The translations under genes were made by a program, and so were the position numbers. Of a stretch of DNA of 64,000 bases, positions 22,231 through 34,804 are shown in pieces. The stretch comes from Ricinus communis (lineage: Eukaryota; Streptophyta; Magnoliopsida; Malpighiales; Euphorbiaceae): contig NC_063258.1 of NCBI RefSeq assembly GCF_019578655.1, positions 19,348,802 to 19,412,801 on the forward strand. The letters are read 5' to 3'. Numbering within the stretch: position 1 is the first letter of the stretch; every line of letters begins with the position of its first letter. Under the pieces are notes generated by a model. The model did no database searches and was not told the origin of the DNA. It saw nothing but the letters and a program-made list of their open reading frames with translations.

Positions 22231-24571
22231 TGTGACACCTGTAAAGGATGTCACGCATACATTGTATGCAAAAGACTAATACATAACATGTTCTTTAACT
22301 ACTAACTTTTAACTCACAAATTAATATGTATAACAAAACTATTTATATGAGTCATACATATCACACGCCAAAAAGCATACAACATCAAATAGTATACATT
22401 GTTTTTTTTTTTATATACACATAAAATGCTCCAGTTTTGTACATGATAATAAAATCCACTAGACATATCACGTCCAAGAAAAACTAAGGGCGACCTCCTG
22501 CTGACCTACCTGACACAATGCTAGTGCGACATATGCAAAATGTTTCATCAAAACTAATTATAATTCTTCTAATCCTAAAGAAGAAATAATGCAGAGGAGT
22601 GAGCTTGCAACACCGCCAAAGAATAACATAATTTCCTATGAAAATTAATACAATAAAATATGTAGTATTATCAAGCATCAAATCATTCGATATTTAATTA
22701 TGACTTTATAGTGTAAATATATAAACATTGTCATAGTATTTTCTTTAGGACAAAATGAACTTTTTCATGGATCCCCATACGCACATAGCCAGCCATAATC
22801 TTATGCGGAATTCCATATCGCACACAGCCTTGCCTCATTCACAAGTAGCATTGCGTCCTTACGATCATCCAACCATAATTCTTATATTTATATATATCAT
22901 ATACCATTCCATTTAAATAACTAACATCTCCATTATATATAAGAATCCATAATATACCTATGATATACCTAAAACATAGTATATTTCAACATGGCAAATT
23001 TAATAGTGTGCATTCAAAAATACACCAAGCATCCCACATTAGGAATTCTAAAACTATATTCTCCATATCAATAATGTTATAAGTCTAGATTGATTTGAAA
23101 CTGATTTTACATCAATTGGATGTGTATAGAAAGAGAAACATAAAAAATAATCCACCATGGTCAAACTGTCAATAAAATTAAGCAACAAAAAGTATGATCC
23201 AGAATGACCATCAAAACCGCAAAATCAAGCTTCCTATATTTCAATAATATTTGTAAATTACCTCTCAAATTTTCTATAGCAATAAGTAGCACTTCATTTG
23301 GAGTTATAAAACTCCAGATATGGCTAAATCAAATATACTGTTCACATTATAACAAGACACCTTAATTCACCAATCAACATTCATATATACAATCTCATTT
23401 CGAAAACAATCACCCATCAATACTATAATTAAAAATCACCATAAGCAAAAATTAACATCTATTTATATATTATATACATTTCCCTTAATCAATCAATTAA
23501 ACAAATAAATTATAATTATTTATTTTGTGTTATATTCACATAGAACATTAAGTTATTCACTTAACTTTGTTGCTCCCTTCCTTTTGCTTGAACATTAAGT
23601 TATATATTATATACATTTCCCTCATTCCAAATTTGTTTAGCTGAAATAGATCATAATTCACTTATTTTTTTAAACACCCAAAGTTAATAGAATTTCATCT
23701 AGCATGATAATATAACTAAACTATCTACATATGTATGGCTGCCAACTATGATAGAATTAATAGGGTGAATTTAAAAATCCACCAAAACTTGTATACAATA
23801 AATTTCATGATGAAACTTTCCAGATCACTAAACTTATGTGTCTAATATAATTTAGGGCTAATTTTGTTTTAATTGGAGGTGTATAGAGAAATATCCCTAC
23901 AAAAGAATCCACCTTACTGAAACCAAAGATAGAAACTGAACAATAAAATGTATTCTATTATTATACTAACACAGAGACTGATTCAGATCGAGCTAAACAA
24001 ATAAAAGTTTTAGATAACTCTTCATAGTTTCTATATCATCAAAGAACACTCGATTTAAAGCTTCCTAGCTCAAGATATGATCAAAAAAATAATACTGAAA
24101 AACTAGGTCTTTAGAACTCGAATTCTATGTCTTCTAAACCCTAACTCAATTCAACAAAATATTAAAATTACTTACCAAATAAACCTCTAAAGCCTTTGTA
24201 GATGAAGATTAAGATCTAAAATGGATTCTAAACCTCTAAATTCCACTTGGAAATTCAATTTTCTTTTTTTTTTTTAAGAACAAGAAGAAGAAAGAAAGGA
24301 GAAGAAGGAAGAAGAACTACCACCTTTTCTTTCTTCTTCCTCTTTTCTATCATATTAATTTTCTTTTTAGGTTTAATTAGCCCCTTTATTTTTGCCATTA
24401 ATCAATTCAATCCCTTAACTTTCTAATTGTTATTATGGACTTAATTGTAACATTTATAATCTTCTTCTATTTAACATTAGCATTAATACCTTACATATCT
24501 CATGCATTTCTCATATCTATATGATATGCATGTTATAAAAATAAATGCAAATGCATTAGGTGGGCATTACA
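22231..24571 (-). repeat. 5' LTR of Tekay-like element
   Basis: It starts TGTGACACCTG and ends GGGCATTACA, 2341 bp. Interior features are a pyrimidine/purine-rich stretch at 24245-24370 and many AT-rich tracts. There is no ORF. It is bounded by the primer site on one side and by Athila integrase sequence at 24572 on the other. Confidence 0.8.
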
Positions 24572-24960
24572 TCTTGTAACTACCCTGACATCATCAATGG
24601 CAAAAGCTTGTGCTTCGGCCCACTTAGAAAAGTATTCAACGGCAACCAAGATGTATTTATTACCATAAGAGGAAGGGAAAGGTCCCATGAATTCGATGCC
24701 GCAAACATCAAAAATCTCAACAGCTTGAATGCTTGTTTGGGGCATCTCATCACGAGCAGAGATGTTACCTAATCTTTGGCATGCATCACAAACCTGAACA
24801 AATGCTCTAGCATCCCTAAAGATTTATGGCAATGCCTCAAAATCTGAAGGATTTCCTCCCTATGTACACATCGCCGAATAACCTAATATGCACAAACTCT
24901 GAACAAGAAAGGGTCCTCCCAAATGTAGTATCTCAATTCAGAAAAGAATTTCTTCTTTTG
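24572..24960 (-). pseudogene. Athila integrase fragment
   Basis: The frame 24745-24533 reads [20 protein letters not shown] then GPFPSS and [18 protein letters not shown], the start of the catalytic core: the first catalytic Asp position is GIEFMG rather than the usual GIDFMG, so Asp appears replaced by Glu. Upstream, [12 protein letters not shown] is the end of the finger. The finger histidines lie in broken sequence. It stops at the Tekay-like LTR. Confidence 0.75.
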
Positions 24961-24968
24961 CTGAAATG

Positions 24969-25580
24969 TCATACCCTTTGGAAGGGCTTTAGTAACTGGA
25001 TAGTTTGCAAAATCAGAAAACTAAAGGATATCAGAATTAATCTGAACTGAGCATAAGAACTCAATCGAAAAATTGTCATCAATTGCACTTTCACCAAGCG
25101 CCTCCAAAGCCGGGTTTTCAGCCTAGAAAGTTGGTCCGCCACTAAGTTCTCAGCACCTTTCTTATCCCTAATCTTAATGTCGAACTGCTGCAATAATAGA
25201 ATCCAATGAATAAGTCTAGGCTTTCCATCATTCTTGCAAAATAAGTACCTGAGTGCTGAATGGTCCATGTAGACTGTAGTCTTAGATAACACTAAATAAG
25301 ATATGAACTTGTCAAATGCAAAAATAATAGCTAGAAGCTCCTTTTTAGTGGTGGTATAGTGCTCTTGGTTCATGAGTCAATATTTGCTAGCATAGTAAAT
25401 TGGTTGGAACTTCTTGTCTCTTCTCTGTCTTAAAACAACTCCAACTGCAAAATCACTATCATCACACATAAGCTCAAATAACAGCTCATAATTATGTGAA
25501 ACTATAATCAAGGTTGTGGTTAGCTTCTCTTTAAGCAAGTCAAAAGCCTGCAAACAATCATCAAATTTCATAAGGTACAT
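24969..25580 (-). pseudogene. Athila RNase H
   Basis: FELMCDDSDFAVGVVLRQ (first Asp) ends in 25580-25377. Then after a stop comes [20 protein letters not shown] (Glu), [15 protein letters not shown] (Asp) and [11 protein letters not shown] (last Asp). It shares the pattern of the + strand copy at 13951-14749. One stop and one frame change are visible. Confidence 0.85.
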
Positions 25581-25990
25581 CCTTTACAAGCAATTGAGTT
25601 AAAGGTCTAGCAATCTTAGAGAAGTCCTTAATGAACCTCCTATAGAATCTTGCATGACCTAAGAAGCTTCTAACAACCTTAATTGAACTAGTGGGGGGTA
25701 ATTTAGCTATAGTATCCACCTTGGCCTTATCGACCTCCATCCCCTTGTGCGAAATTTTGTGTCCTAGCACTATACCTTCTCTAACCATAAAATGACATTT
25801 TTCCTTATTAAGAATTAGGTTGGCATCTCCACAACTCTCAAGCATGCGTTCTAAATTGTGTAAATAGTGAGTACAGGAGTTACCAAATATAGAAAAATCA
25901 TCCATAGAAACCTCCATGGATTCCTCAATCATATCATGGAAGATTGCCATCATACACCTTTGAAAAGTTGCAGGTGCATTGCACAACCCG
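25561..25990 (-). pseudogene. Athila reverse transcriptase, C-terminal part
   Basis: The frame starts at CNAPATFQRCMMAIFHDMIE, immediately after gag-derived sequence, so all upstream RT motifs and protease are missing. The catalytic box is SMDDFSIFG (usual FMDD, here Ser for Phe). It continues through [21 protein letters not shown] text to [20 protein letters not shown]. Confidence 0.85.
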
Positions 25991-27181
25991 AATAGATTGT
26001 TGCTACTATTGATGTAGTCGTTGAAACCCTAGTGGCCCATAGTTGTTGTTGTTCCTTCATTCGAAGTTTGGATGATTTCTCCATCCCGGACTATAGGTAT
26101 TGTTGTACGAATTGTTCTACTGCTTAGGCTGACTTCCCATATAGTCCATCTATTCATGGTTAGATGAAGAAGAGCAAGCAAACGTACCTCCCCATATACA
26201 ATTACTACTATAATATGGGCCACCACAAAACTCACAGCTTATTTGAGCTGCTTGGACAAGCATCTGGAGTTGATCAATTTTCTTGGATAATAACTCCACT
26301 TGAGCTGCCAAGGCTGCAGTAGCATCCAAATGGTGTAGACTCCCTTAACGTCCCATCCTGCTCCTAGTAGTGTGCCACTCGTAATTGTTTGTGGCTATCT
26401 CCTCAATCAAGCTTTGGGCTTGCTCTGTTGTCTTGCTACTTAAAGAACCACTTGCAACTGCATCTACCATATGTTTAGTAGCTAAATTCAAACCATTGTA
26501 AAAAGCTTGTACCTATAACTAGATTAGTAGTCCATGGTGTGGGCAGTATCTCAATAGGTCCTTGTACCTCTCCCAAGTGTCATACATCGACTCATCGTCA
26601 AACTGCACAAAAGAAGATATATCATTTCTAAGTTTAGCAGTTTTAGAGGGAGGAAAGTACTTCAACATGAGTTTCTCTACCAAAGAATCCTAGGTATTTA
26701 TAGTGTTGGGAGGTAGTGACTGTAGCCACCATTGTGTTTTATCCTTCAAAGAAAATGGGAACAAATGGAGACGAATTGCATCGTATGCTGTCCCATTAAT
26801 CTTGAAGGTATCATAAATCTCTAAGAAACTTGCTATATGTGCATTAGGATGCCCCTCCGGTAAGCCTCCGAACTAAACTGTTTGCTGCACCATTTAAATC
26901 ACATTAGGCTTTATTTCAAAATTGTTGGCAGCAACAGCTGGTCTCGTAATGCATGTTCGTGTCCCCTCCATCGATAGTTTCACAAAATCATACATCATTT
27001 AGTTATTATTATTTTTGTCGTTGATGTCTACCGCTTCTATTGTAATGTTTCCTGATTCACTCTCATATACAACAACCCGAATCTCTTCCTCCTTTACATT
27101 CAATTGCTTCCTCAATTGCCTGAGGGATTGCTTTGGTTTTCGTAGAGGGTCTACTGGATCAGGATTGGATCTTCTGGCCAT
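25991..27181 (-). pseudogene. Athila gag
   Basis: The start is ATG at 27181 (MARRSNPDPVDPLRKP). The rest is recognisable in broken frames: 'LPEGHPNAHIASFLEI'-like, 'W.QSLPPNTI', the 'FDDESMYD' word shared with 36594-36983, and a CCHC-like CEFCGGPYY around 26200-26240. It parallels gag at 36126-37277. It stops at about 25991 in the RT fragment. Confidence 0.75.
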
Positions 27182-27310
27182 ACACTACCTGAAATAACAA
27201 ATAACCAACAACACAAATGAATAAAAGAATAAAATTTAACAAAAACAAATAAAGAATAAATGGCTGAATTAACAAGAACACACAGTTCACAATATTTTTC
27301 AAAATAAAGA

Positions 27311-27329
27311 ATCCCCCGCAACGGCGCTA
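27311..27329 (-). other. Primer binding site, tRNA-Asp type
   Basis: The minus strand reads TAGCGCCGTTGCGGGGGAT, close to the TGGCGCCGTTGCCGGGGA site of Athila elements (two or three mismatches). It lies six bases inside the LTR edge at 27336. Confidence 0.75.
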
Positions 27330-27335
27330 AAAACT

Positions 27336-28842
27336 TGATGTGTGCTAAAAACAACTAGCAATCTATAGGCAAGTGCACCTATCGAATGTAATCTAGCTAT
27401 GGCAAGTATCAATATTGTCTCCCATAGGAATTGAGAAAATACTGGTACTATGCTATTCCTATTATCTAACTGATCAAAAGGTAGTGAAACTTATTAACTG
27501 AAGATAATCGAGAATGCAATTGAAAGCTAAATTTTAACAAAGAAAATAAGAGTTGAAGAAAGATAATAAGATGAGTTAACCCAATTGGGGATCATTTAAG
27601 CTAGATGGCTTAGAAAAAATAAATTATGAATTGATTAATTAAGAATTGTGATTTGTGGATAATTTCTTGAATGAATTGGCCTCTCTCGAGAGTTAACCAA
27701 TCCTAATCCTAAAGATCTAAAGCTGGCATCTCTTCCTAACAATTAATTTTAGAATAACATTAATCTCTAAATTACCACTACTAAGGGTGTTTAATTCTTA
27801 CTTTAGTAAGCTATTACACCTATCTCTATGATGCAAATCACCTAATCACACAAGCAGTTGTACATACTCAATTGAATTTCTCAATTACAAGGGAGTTCTC
27901 AAATTCATTCAACATTAAAGATGAAACAATAAATTTATTATACTTGAATGAAAACTACAATCTTAAATCAATAATCCAATCATTTAAGCACAAAGCAAGC
28001 CTAACATGTCTAAAGATTGCCCCTAAATGGGTTTGCTAGAGTTAGTTACACATGTTCATGATTAAACGAAAATAGGAATTGAATACAAAGTAGACAAGAA
28101 TTGAAAAGAACATGAACACCCTTTTCTGAAATGGTGAGATGCTATCCTCTTTTGAGTAACTCTATATCAACACTCTATAGCTCAGATCTCTTTCTTATTT
28201 CCCTTGAGTCTTCCACCCGATCCTCAATGAGCAGCTATCTTTATGATGTTGAAGTGGAATTTGTCTCTATTTTCCTCTTCTTGATCGTCTGGAAGTTAGC
28301 TCTGAGGGTCTGTCTTGGATACTTTGAAGTTCTACTCTTTTTCTCTTTGTGTGGCTCTTTTTCTTCTTTCTTTCTTTTTCTTTTCTTTTAATCTAGGTTT
28401 CGGGATTCAACACGGGCTGGATTTGGCCCATTCTGGTCAGCACGGCCTGGATCCATGCCGTGTTGATCTAAAAGTGTACTTTTAGCCTTCTTTAACACTG
28501 CTAGGATTCGGGCCATGCTCTTATTCCGTACCACTCTCGAAAAATGTGTTGCAAATCGCTTTTTTTCACCCTAGGTAAGACATTTCAGCATGCCTTCTGA
28601 CCCTGACTGTGCTCCTCATCACAGGCGTGTGGCCAGGGCGTGTTAAACAGTCTAACGCGCCCGATTTGTCCGTTTCTTCCCGATTCTAATCCGATTTCTC
28701 TCTAACTTAGATGATGTGCGTAGAGAAACACATGTGACATAAAGGAAACTAAAACAGGGTGATTCTAATAAAAAAACACATAAATTGCTCTAAAACTAAC
28801 TCAAGATCAAGCATGCCAACATGTGTAAAATCAAAGATATCA
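27336..28842 (-). repeat. 5' LTR of Athila element
   Basis: It starts TGATGTGTGC and appears to end AAGATATCA, about 1507 bp. A GC-rich block with ACACGGGC and GCCGTGTT words lies at 28405-28660. The outer end is judged from the TG..CA rule and the layout of related LTRs. An alternative end near 28740 is possible. Confidence 0.6.
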
Positions 28843-30631
28843 GGTAACCTTGTGGTTTCATCCCAGGTTACTAATGAGTGTAGAGGTGTCTTTTTACTTC
28901 TCGACATGACTTTCCTTAGGAGGCATTGCAATTGAACCTTTGGCTACCTGCCTAGTACCATTGCCTACCTTCCAACTCTAATGTTTGATGTGCGAACATT
29001 CCATGCTCAGTATGCCGAGTCCAATGTCCAACCGATTCCTAGTTCGCATTCTCTAGAGAAATGATCCCCTTCAGTAAGTAGGCCGCAAGCAACGCCTTCT
29101 TTCATCGATGTACAAGGTATAGCACAAGCGCTTCACACATTACCTCCAAGGGCTGGACTCTAATCTTTGCCGGTCTCCAAACGGGATATGCTCAACCCGT
29201 AGTCTCGGGGCAAGCTGCCCCTCTTGCAAATCAACCAAGTTTCACCTTCCAACCCACATCGGGTTATGCTTCTCAACCCATGTCGGGTTATGTTCCTTAA
29301 CCCCAACTAGGGTATTATCAGCCGCCCATTTCATCGAGTTACCCAGCTCAATCCATGACGAGCCATCTTCACCAATGTAGCTACAACCTCCCTATGCCAA
29401 GTCAACCAGATCCTACCCTATATCATACCCATTTAGGATCTCTTAGAATTGCCAATTCCCACTCCCAAGCTAGACCAATTCAAGAAACTGCATTCATGCC
29501 CACCTTTAGGTCTAAAGAAGAGTTTCATCGCTACATTAGGGACCTAGTTCAAGGCGCCGCATCTCAACCCTTCTCAATAGAATCCATGTTCCATTGCCTG
29601 AATGTCAATCTTCCCCAATGGTATAAGATCCCCAAATTGCAAAAGTTTAATAGGAAGGGAGACCCTCAGCATCACTTGAGGCTCTTGGTCAGTGATACTC
29701 TCCTGGTTCGAGATAATAAGGATAACAAAATCTTTATATTCAAGAAGAGTCTAGAAGGAGATGCCGCAATGTGGTTTGGGAGCCTACCCATTGGAAGTTC
29801 TTGAGCCAATACTCCTACCTTACCAGCAAAAAAGCTACCTTATCGGACCTCCAAGACACCACTCAAGGTCCTAATGAATATATGTCCATTTATAGGCCGG
29901 TTTAAAGAACTCCTAGTGAAAATTGAGGTTGTGATACCTGAATCCCAAGCTATTCAGATGATCATCCAAAACCTCAGAGACCCTCTTGGTGCCGTTATGC
30001 TGCTAGGACCTGTCCGCACCTATGTCGAGCTCTATCAAAGAGCATCCCAACTTGAGAGGAGCTTTTAAATGGGAATGCTTGGTTCCATGTTTTCGACCAA
30101 TTCCTCCTCTATCTAGAAGCAGTTACAAGAAGAAGAATGGTAAATCCTGGGTCTAACCAAATCAACACTATTTCCCAGTAAGGCTAAGGTAACGGTCAGA
30201 GGGGCAAAAATAAGTAGGGCTAAAATAGAGATCAAGCGCGCCTTTCAATTTCAAGCCCTTTAAAACCTGTAAAGTCCATCTTCACCTAATATAACTACTA
30301 TCCCTCCTTAAATTCCTCGAGTGCCCTTGCCCCCACCTGTCCCAAATCAAGAACCCGAATCTGGGGCAAGGACAAGGGAGGAATAAAAATGCCCAAGTTC
30401 CCTACAACTATAACTAAGGAGAAAAAAGTATTCCCAGTAGCATGCGACATTATCACGGAAAAATTGCTAGCTGCAAGGAAACTTACCTTACCTGCGCCTA
30501 AACCTCAAGGCTTGACCAAAGTAAATATGTCAAAGTTTTATGCATTCCATCCAAATATGAGAACGAAACTAACTCATGTTGGTCGCTCCAGGACATCATT
30601 GAAACAAAGATTGATAGGATTTTTGTGTAGC
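28843..30631 (+). pseudogene. Ogre/Tat-like gag relic
   Basis: From about 29160, a Gln/Pro/Tyr-rich part repeats 'SGYASQPMSGYVP'-like words. Then 29355-29804 has FHRYIRDLVQGAASQPFSIE and YKIPKLQKFNRKGDPQHHLR, a gag core word of Tat/Ogre elements, and AAMWFGSLPIGS. 29874-30068 has GRFKELLVKIEVVIPESQAI. 30389-30649 holds MSKFYAFHPNM, where a CCHC finger would be. Stops and frameshifts are frequent. The part from 28843 to 29100 has no recognisable feature. It ends at an LTR fragment. Confidence 0.6.
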
Positions 30632-31985
30632 TTAAATCTAAGGCAGTGAACCTATCGATGCAAACTAGCACAAATGGTGAGTATCAAGGTTGTATTCTTG
30701 GGAAAGGGTGATCCTAGACTTACTGTATCGTCTTATGTTATCTAACCTAAGCAAATCAATGAAGTGTTATGCTATGATCAAATATGAACAAACAATGAAT
30801 TAAATGTCAAATAATCTAAAAGGATTTAGGAAAACTCTTGAAGGAAAAAGCAAACCCTAGGGGACCTAAGTTAATTAGATTTTAGTGAAGATAGAGATTA
30901 AATTGATTATCAATTGCAATTACTCGTGGATGAAGTCTTAACTGAATTCGGTCTCCCTCTCGAGATCACTAGATTCCTAAACCTAATAACCTAAAGTTGG
31001 AATCTCTTCCTAACGATCGATTATTCGATTAGCATTAAGGTTTAACCCGCCTCTATTAAGCTTTGTTAATTCTTAATCCGACTAGTCAATTACCCTTATC
31101 TCAAAGTGATTATTAACCCATTCTTGCTATTCAAATTTCCAATTATTAAATGAATTTCTTAATTACATAAAGCAATTTAAATACTACAATTCACAATATC
31201 TCATGATTAAAGTGAATTCTCATTAATAATGAAAGCAAGAAGAAACAAACATTGATAATCAAAATCTCATAAACATTGAAATTAATCCAACAACATAGAA
31301 ACCCCAAATGGGTTTGACAATTTAGCTACTCATACTAATAAGCAACACAAAATAAAGAATAGATTCAGAAAACTAAATTAAAGGCATGTACACCCTTCTT
31401 CTTCAAGTTGGATGAGAAACCCTAAATTCCTAATTTAGTCTGAAATAAGGTGTGAGAAATTTAAATTGATTAACTAATGCTTATGAATGCAAATAAAGGA
31501 ACAATAGCAACTGAAAATCGAAAGACAACCGTAACAAAGAAGCAAACCCAAAGTGGACCTAAGTGATGGAATTCTAAGGTTGATTTTATAAACTGCCAAT
31601 CTTGCTACCCGTGCAAAAATCCTAAATCGAACTCGGCTCCTCTCTCGAGCTCACTAAGTTCCTAAATCTGCACTAACCTAATGGAATCTCTTCCTATCAG
31701 ATTATTACAGATTAGCATTAAGCGTGATTTAAAACTATTAAGAGTTGTTAATTCTTAATCCGGCGAGTGAATTAACCTTATCTCTAAGTGTCAACTACCA
31801 GTTCTTACTATTTAATTTCCAATTGTAAAAAGCATTTCTCAATGTCAAGAAACAACCCAAAAGACAATTAATTTAACGTCTCAAATTAATTGAATCAAAT
31901 TTTATTACTAAACAGTAAGAAGATTACAAAAATGGCAGATAAAAATCAAAGAATTAAATGCAATCCATCAACAAACGCAATCCAT
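30632..31985 (-). repeat. Chimeric Athila LTR debris
   Basis: 30632-31430 resembles the solo-LTR family ('aatctaaggcagtgaacctatcgatgc', 'ctctcgagatcact'). At about 31431 the sequence switches to the LTR of the 37439-38845 type ('tagtctgaaataaggtg') and follows it to about 31985, then leaves it. Neither piece is complete. The second is probably the truncated 3' LTR of the minus-strand Athila to its right. Confidence 0.7.
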
Positions 31986-33153
31986 CAATCAAAGAATCAA
32001 AGAATTAAAAATCAATTATTATTATTATTATTATTTGTATTATTTTTTTTCTTTTTTTTTTTGCACTAGTTCTGCAATAACAGATAATGCAGGATGAAGT
32101 AATACAATACTCAATCAAAAGTGGTAAAACAATAATGTACCATTTGGATTAAAGGGAGCAGCTATGAAAAAAAGTTCTAGCAACTTAGTGAATATATGCA
32201 AATTGATCCAAAATGAAACGCAGCATAAACTTATATAATACCCAGCAATAATGATAGAAAGAATGGTGAAATGAATAGAAGTGATAAAATGAGTGTCAAA
32301 GGTGAATTACAATGAAAGAAAAGGCTAAGGCTCAAAATTGGTTTACTAATGGAGATACAGGGTTAAGCTTTTGGCCAAATTGTGTAAATCCTAAGTGCCC
32401 ATATCATCTCATGACTATTAAAAATTCATGTAATCTCAAAAGGAATCACAGAGCAAGTTCTATAAACGAAGATTCTGTGTAATGCTTACTTAACAACAAG
32501 AGAAGGAGTATAAAAAAAGAATGATGCCCAATTTGGCTCAAAACCTCACCATTTAAGTGGGTAAAAATTGTATGTGCTCTCAAACCAAAGTTTAAACAAT
32601 CAATCATAATAAAAAGCATCAATATTAACAATGTTCTATATCTAAAGATAAAGTGAAATGAAAAAATTAGGGAAAAACACCAGTTTTACCTGGCTTGATT
32701 GAAACTAAGAGATTCGTTCATTGCCTTCTTCCCAACAAGATTCGATAAAAGCTATAAGGGTCCATTCAAAAAAAAAATCATCAACTACTTGATTAAAAAA
32801 TACTCAAGATAAAAATAGTAAGAATGAATGGACTCGATCAGTTAAAAAAAAACAAAATGAAAATAAAATTAAAACAGCAGAATACCATCCTTCCAGAGGT
32901 TCGAGATAACAAAATAAGTACCTGGACAAAACTAAAATACCTACCCCACACTTGAGAAAAACACTATCCTCAGTGTAAAATAGGTATAATATCCCACATG
33001 ATCCAAAATAACGTTCAATAATTACAATTAAAACAGGATTAATAGCATCCATAAATAAAAAGAATAAATAAATAAATAAAAAGAAATTAAACTGTCTAAA
33101 AAAAACTAGAATCCTTAATCCTCAACATGATCAGCTCAACCACCTTGGTCCTG
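31986..33153 (-). other. Athila 3' non-coding region
   Basis: It carries the reversed signature 'ctaccccacacttgag...ctcagtg' at 32941-32981, and text parallel to 10900-11450 and 19340-19990. It includes an ATT microsatellite and T-rich tract at 32011-32062. No gene is supported. Confidence 0.55.
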
Positions 33154-34804
33154 CTAGGTGAAATCCAGAGTGAACAAAGGATCATCCAGCTGAGGAGACA
33201 TTGGGGCATCAGCGCTGGTAGAAATACTCGGAACTGGGGCTAGAGCAGGCGGCAGTGGAGGAGAAGAAACGGACAAGTGGGTATCACCAAAACTGTCAAA
33301 GAAACACTCAAGGACAAAGGGTGATACCGACAGAAACGGTGGTCGAGGAGTAGGTGCATGTGTTGGCACTTGAGAACTAGATACTTGCATCTGAGCCAAC
33401 TGCTGAGAGATATCCTGTAAAAAAAAAACAAAAACTGTTATGGTCTTCTCTCATCTCGGTGCGCAAGGCCACAAGGTCATCCCGAAGAACTTGGGTGGCA
33501 TGTGACTGTGTCTGAAGCATCTCGCGCAAGACTCTCACTGAATCTCTAGCCTCAGTGCGGAAAGTCTGTGTAAGATCCCACTGCTGTGTCATCCGGGCCT
33601 CCATCCTATCCAATCTAGATGCTACTGATGTGCCTGTTGATTGATTAAAGAACATAGATGGTTCAGGAACATCGGTGGGCCTAGATGAGGGACGTGGTGG
33701 GGGTACAAAATGCTCCTCGGTGATGTCAGCATCATCATCATCACCCTCATCAACACCATCGCCACCCGTTTGGCTAGCTGAAATGGAACCTACCAAGTGG
33801 TATTCGAAACCGCCTGAGGTAGACTCAGTCCGAGTAACCATCCGTATGTTGTACATTTGTTGTGTCCCAACAACCAGCATAGAACCTAGTTCTATCGTAC
33901 TCTGAACAGCAGCTGGAGTCAACACCCCCATATTCCTAGCTAGCCTAGTCACATATGGTCCAAAGCTAATAACTGCCTTCCTAGCCGATCTCTGAATCCC
34001 ATCCATCTATGCCGCCATCAGAAACCCTAAATCCAAATAGATCCTTTGCCGAATATGCTAGAGTAAAGCAACATCAAGCTTATTGAGAGCTCCCCAACTC
34101 TCACCCTTACTAGCCAATGTGTGAGCTAAAATATTGTGGAGGTATCTCAAACTATCTGAAATACATGAAGCATTGGTCCGGCTCGAAGAGAAAGAGCCTC
34201 GAACCACCCTAATATCCTCCCAATACGAATCTATATCTGTCCCTAAATGTCTAATTGCTTGATCAAATAAATCGGAATCCACCTCCGCTCTAGTCCATAT
34301 CCCTAAAGCTATTCCAAACTCAGCTAAGGACATCCTGTAGGTTCTGCTAGTTACCCTGAAAGAAACTGTGTTTCGTGAAGCAAAGTCCATAACAGCTGGT
34401 TGAAGCCAAAAGGTGTTGAAGAATTCCAAAGTTAGCTCTTTGTAAGTTGGCTCTCTAATGTCAAAAAACCTATTCCATGGTACTGTCTCCAACAAACTAG
34501 AAATTTCCTTAAAAAGCCTGACATCTCTCAGGGCCTGCCAATCGATGCACCTCCCAGTCAGAAGTGTCTTGGTCCTTACCACTCAAAATCGATCAATATG
34601 CGCCTGGTTGGTGAAGATCAAGTAAGGATGCCTGCTAGCTACAGGAGTAGGGATAGGTCGAGCTCGGGTTCTCGGGTGATCGGTTGCCCGAGGTTGTCAT
34701 CCAGGAAGTAGTGTAGCAGTTGTCTGGCCTGAGGTCTGGTGACTAAAAGAACCATCCTCAACTCTAGCTCGCTTCCTAGCGGCTCTTTGCTGATCGTCGG
34801 CCAT
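33154..34804 (-). pseudogene. Athila env-like ORF
   Basis: The likely start is ATG at 34804 (MADDQQRAARKRARVE). A first part has a stop near 34700 and another near 34582. A 174-codon open frame to 34058 contains LTGRCIDWQALRDVRLF, FFDIREPTYKELTLEFF and SLAEFGIALGIW. A second 209-codon frame (34006-33377) has SFGPYVTRLARNMGVL, an acidic run and a coiled-coil-like SRLDRMEARMTQQWDL. A Pro/Ser-rich end lies in a shifted frame. It matches the Athila ORF-1/env-like family. No signal peptide or membrane segment is evident, so an envelope role is unproven. Confidence 0.8.

Larger units (their letters stand above)
20041..24571 (-). mobile_element. Tekay-like chromovirus, 3'-truncated, minus strand
   Basis: In element order (right to left): 5' LTR 22231-24571, tRNA-Met-type primer site 22210-22225, gag, protease and RT up to the connection segment. 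It stops at about 20041. RNase H, integrase, chromodomain and 3' LTR are missing. The 5' LTR abuts the integrase of another element at 24572, so it inserted into or recombined with that Athila. Confidence 0.8.
24572..28842 (-). mobile_element. Athila-lineage element, minus strand, internally deleted
   Basis: In element order: 5' LTR 27336-28842, tRNA-Asp-type primer site 27311-27329, gag 27181-26029, then directly the middle of RT (25986), RNase H and part of integrase ending at 24572. Protease and the RT N-terminus are missing. The 3' part is not found beyond the Tekay-like element that abuts at 24571. Confidence 0.8.
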
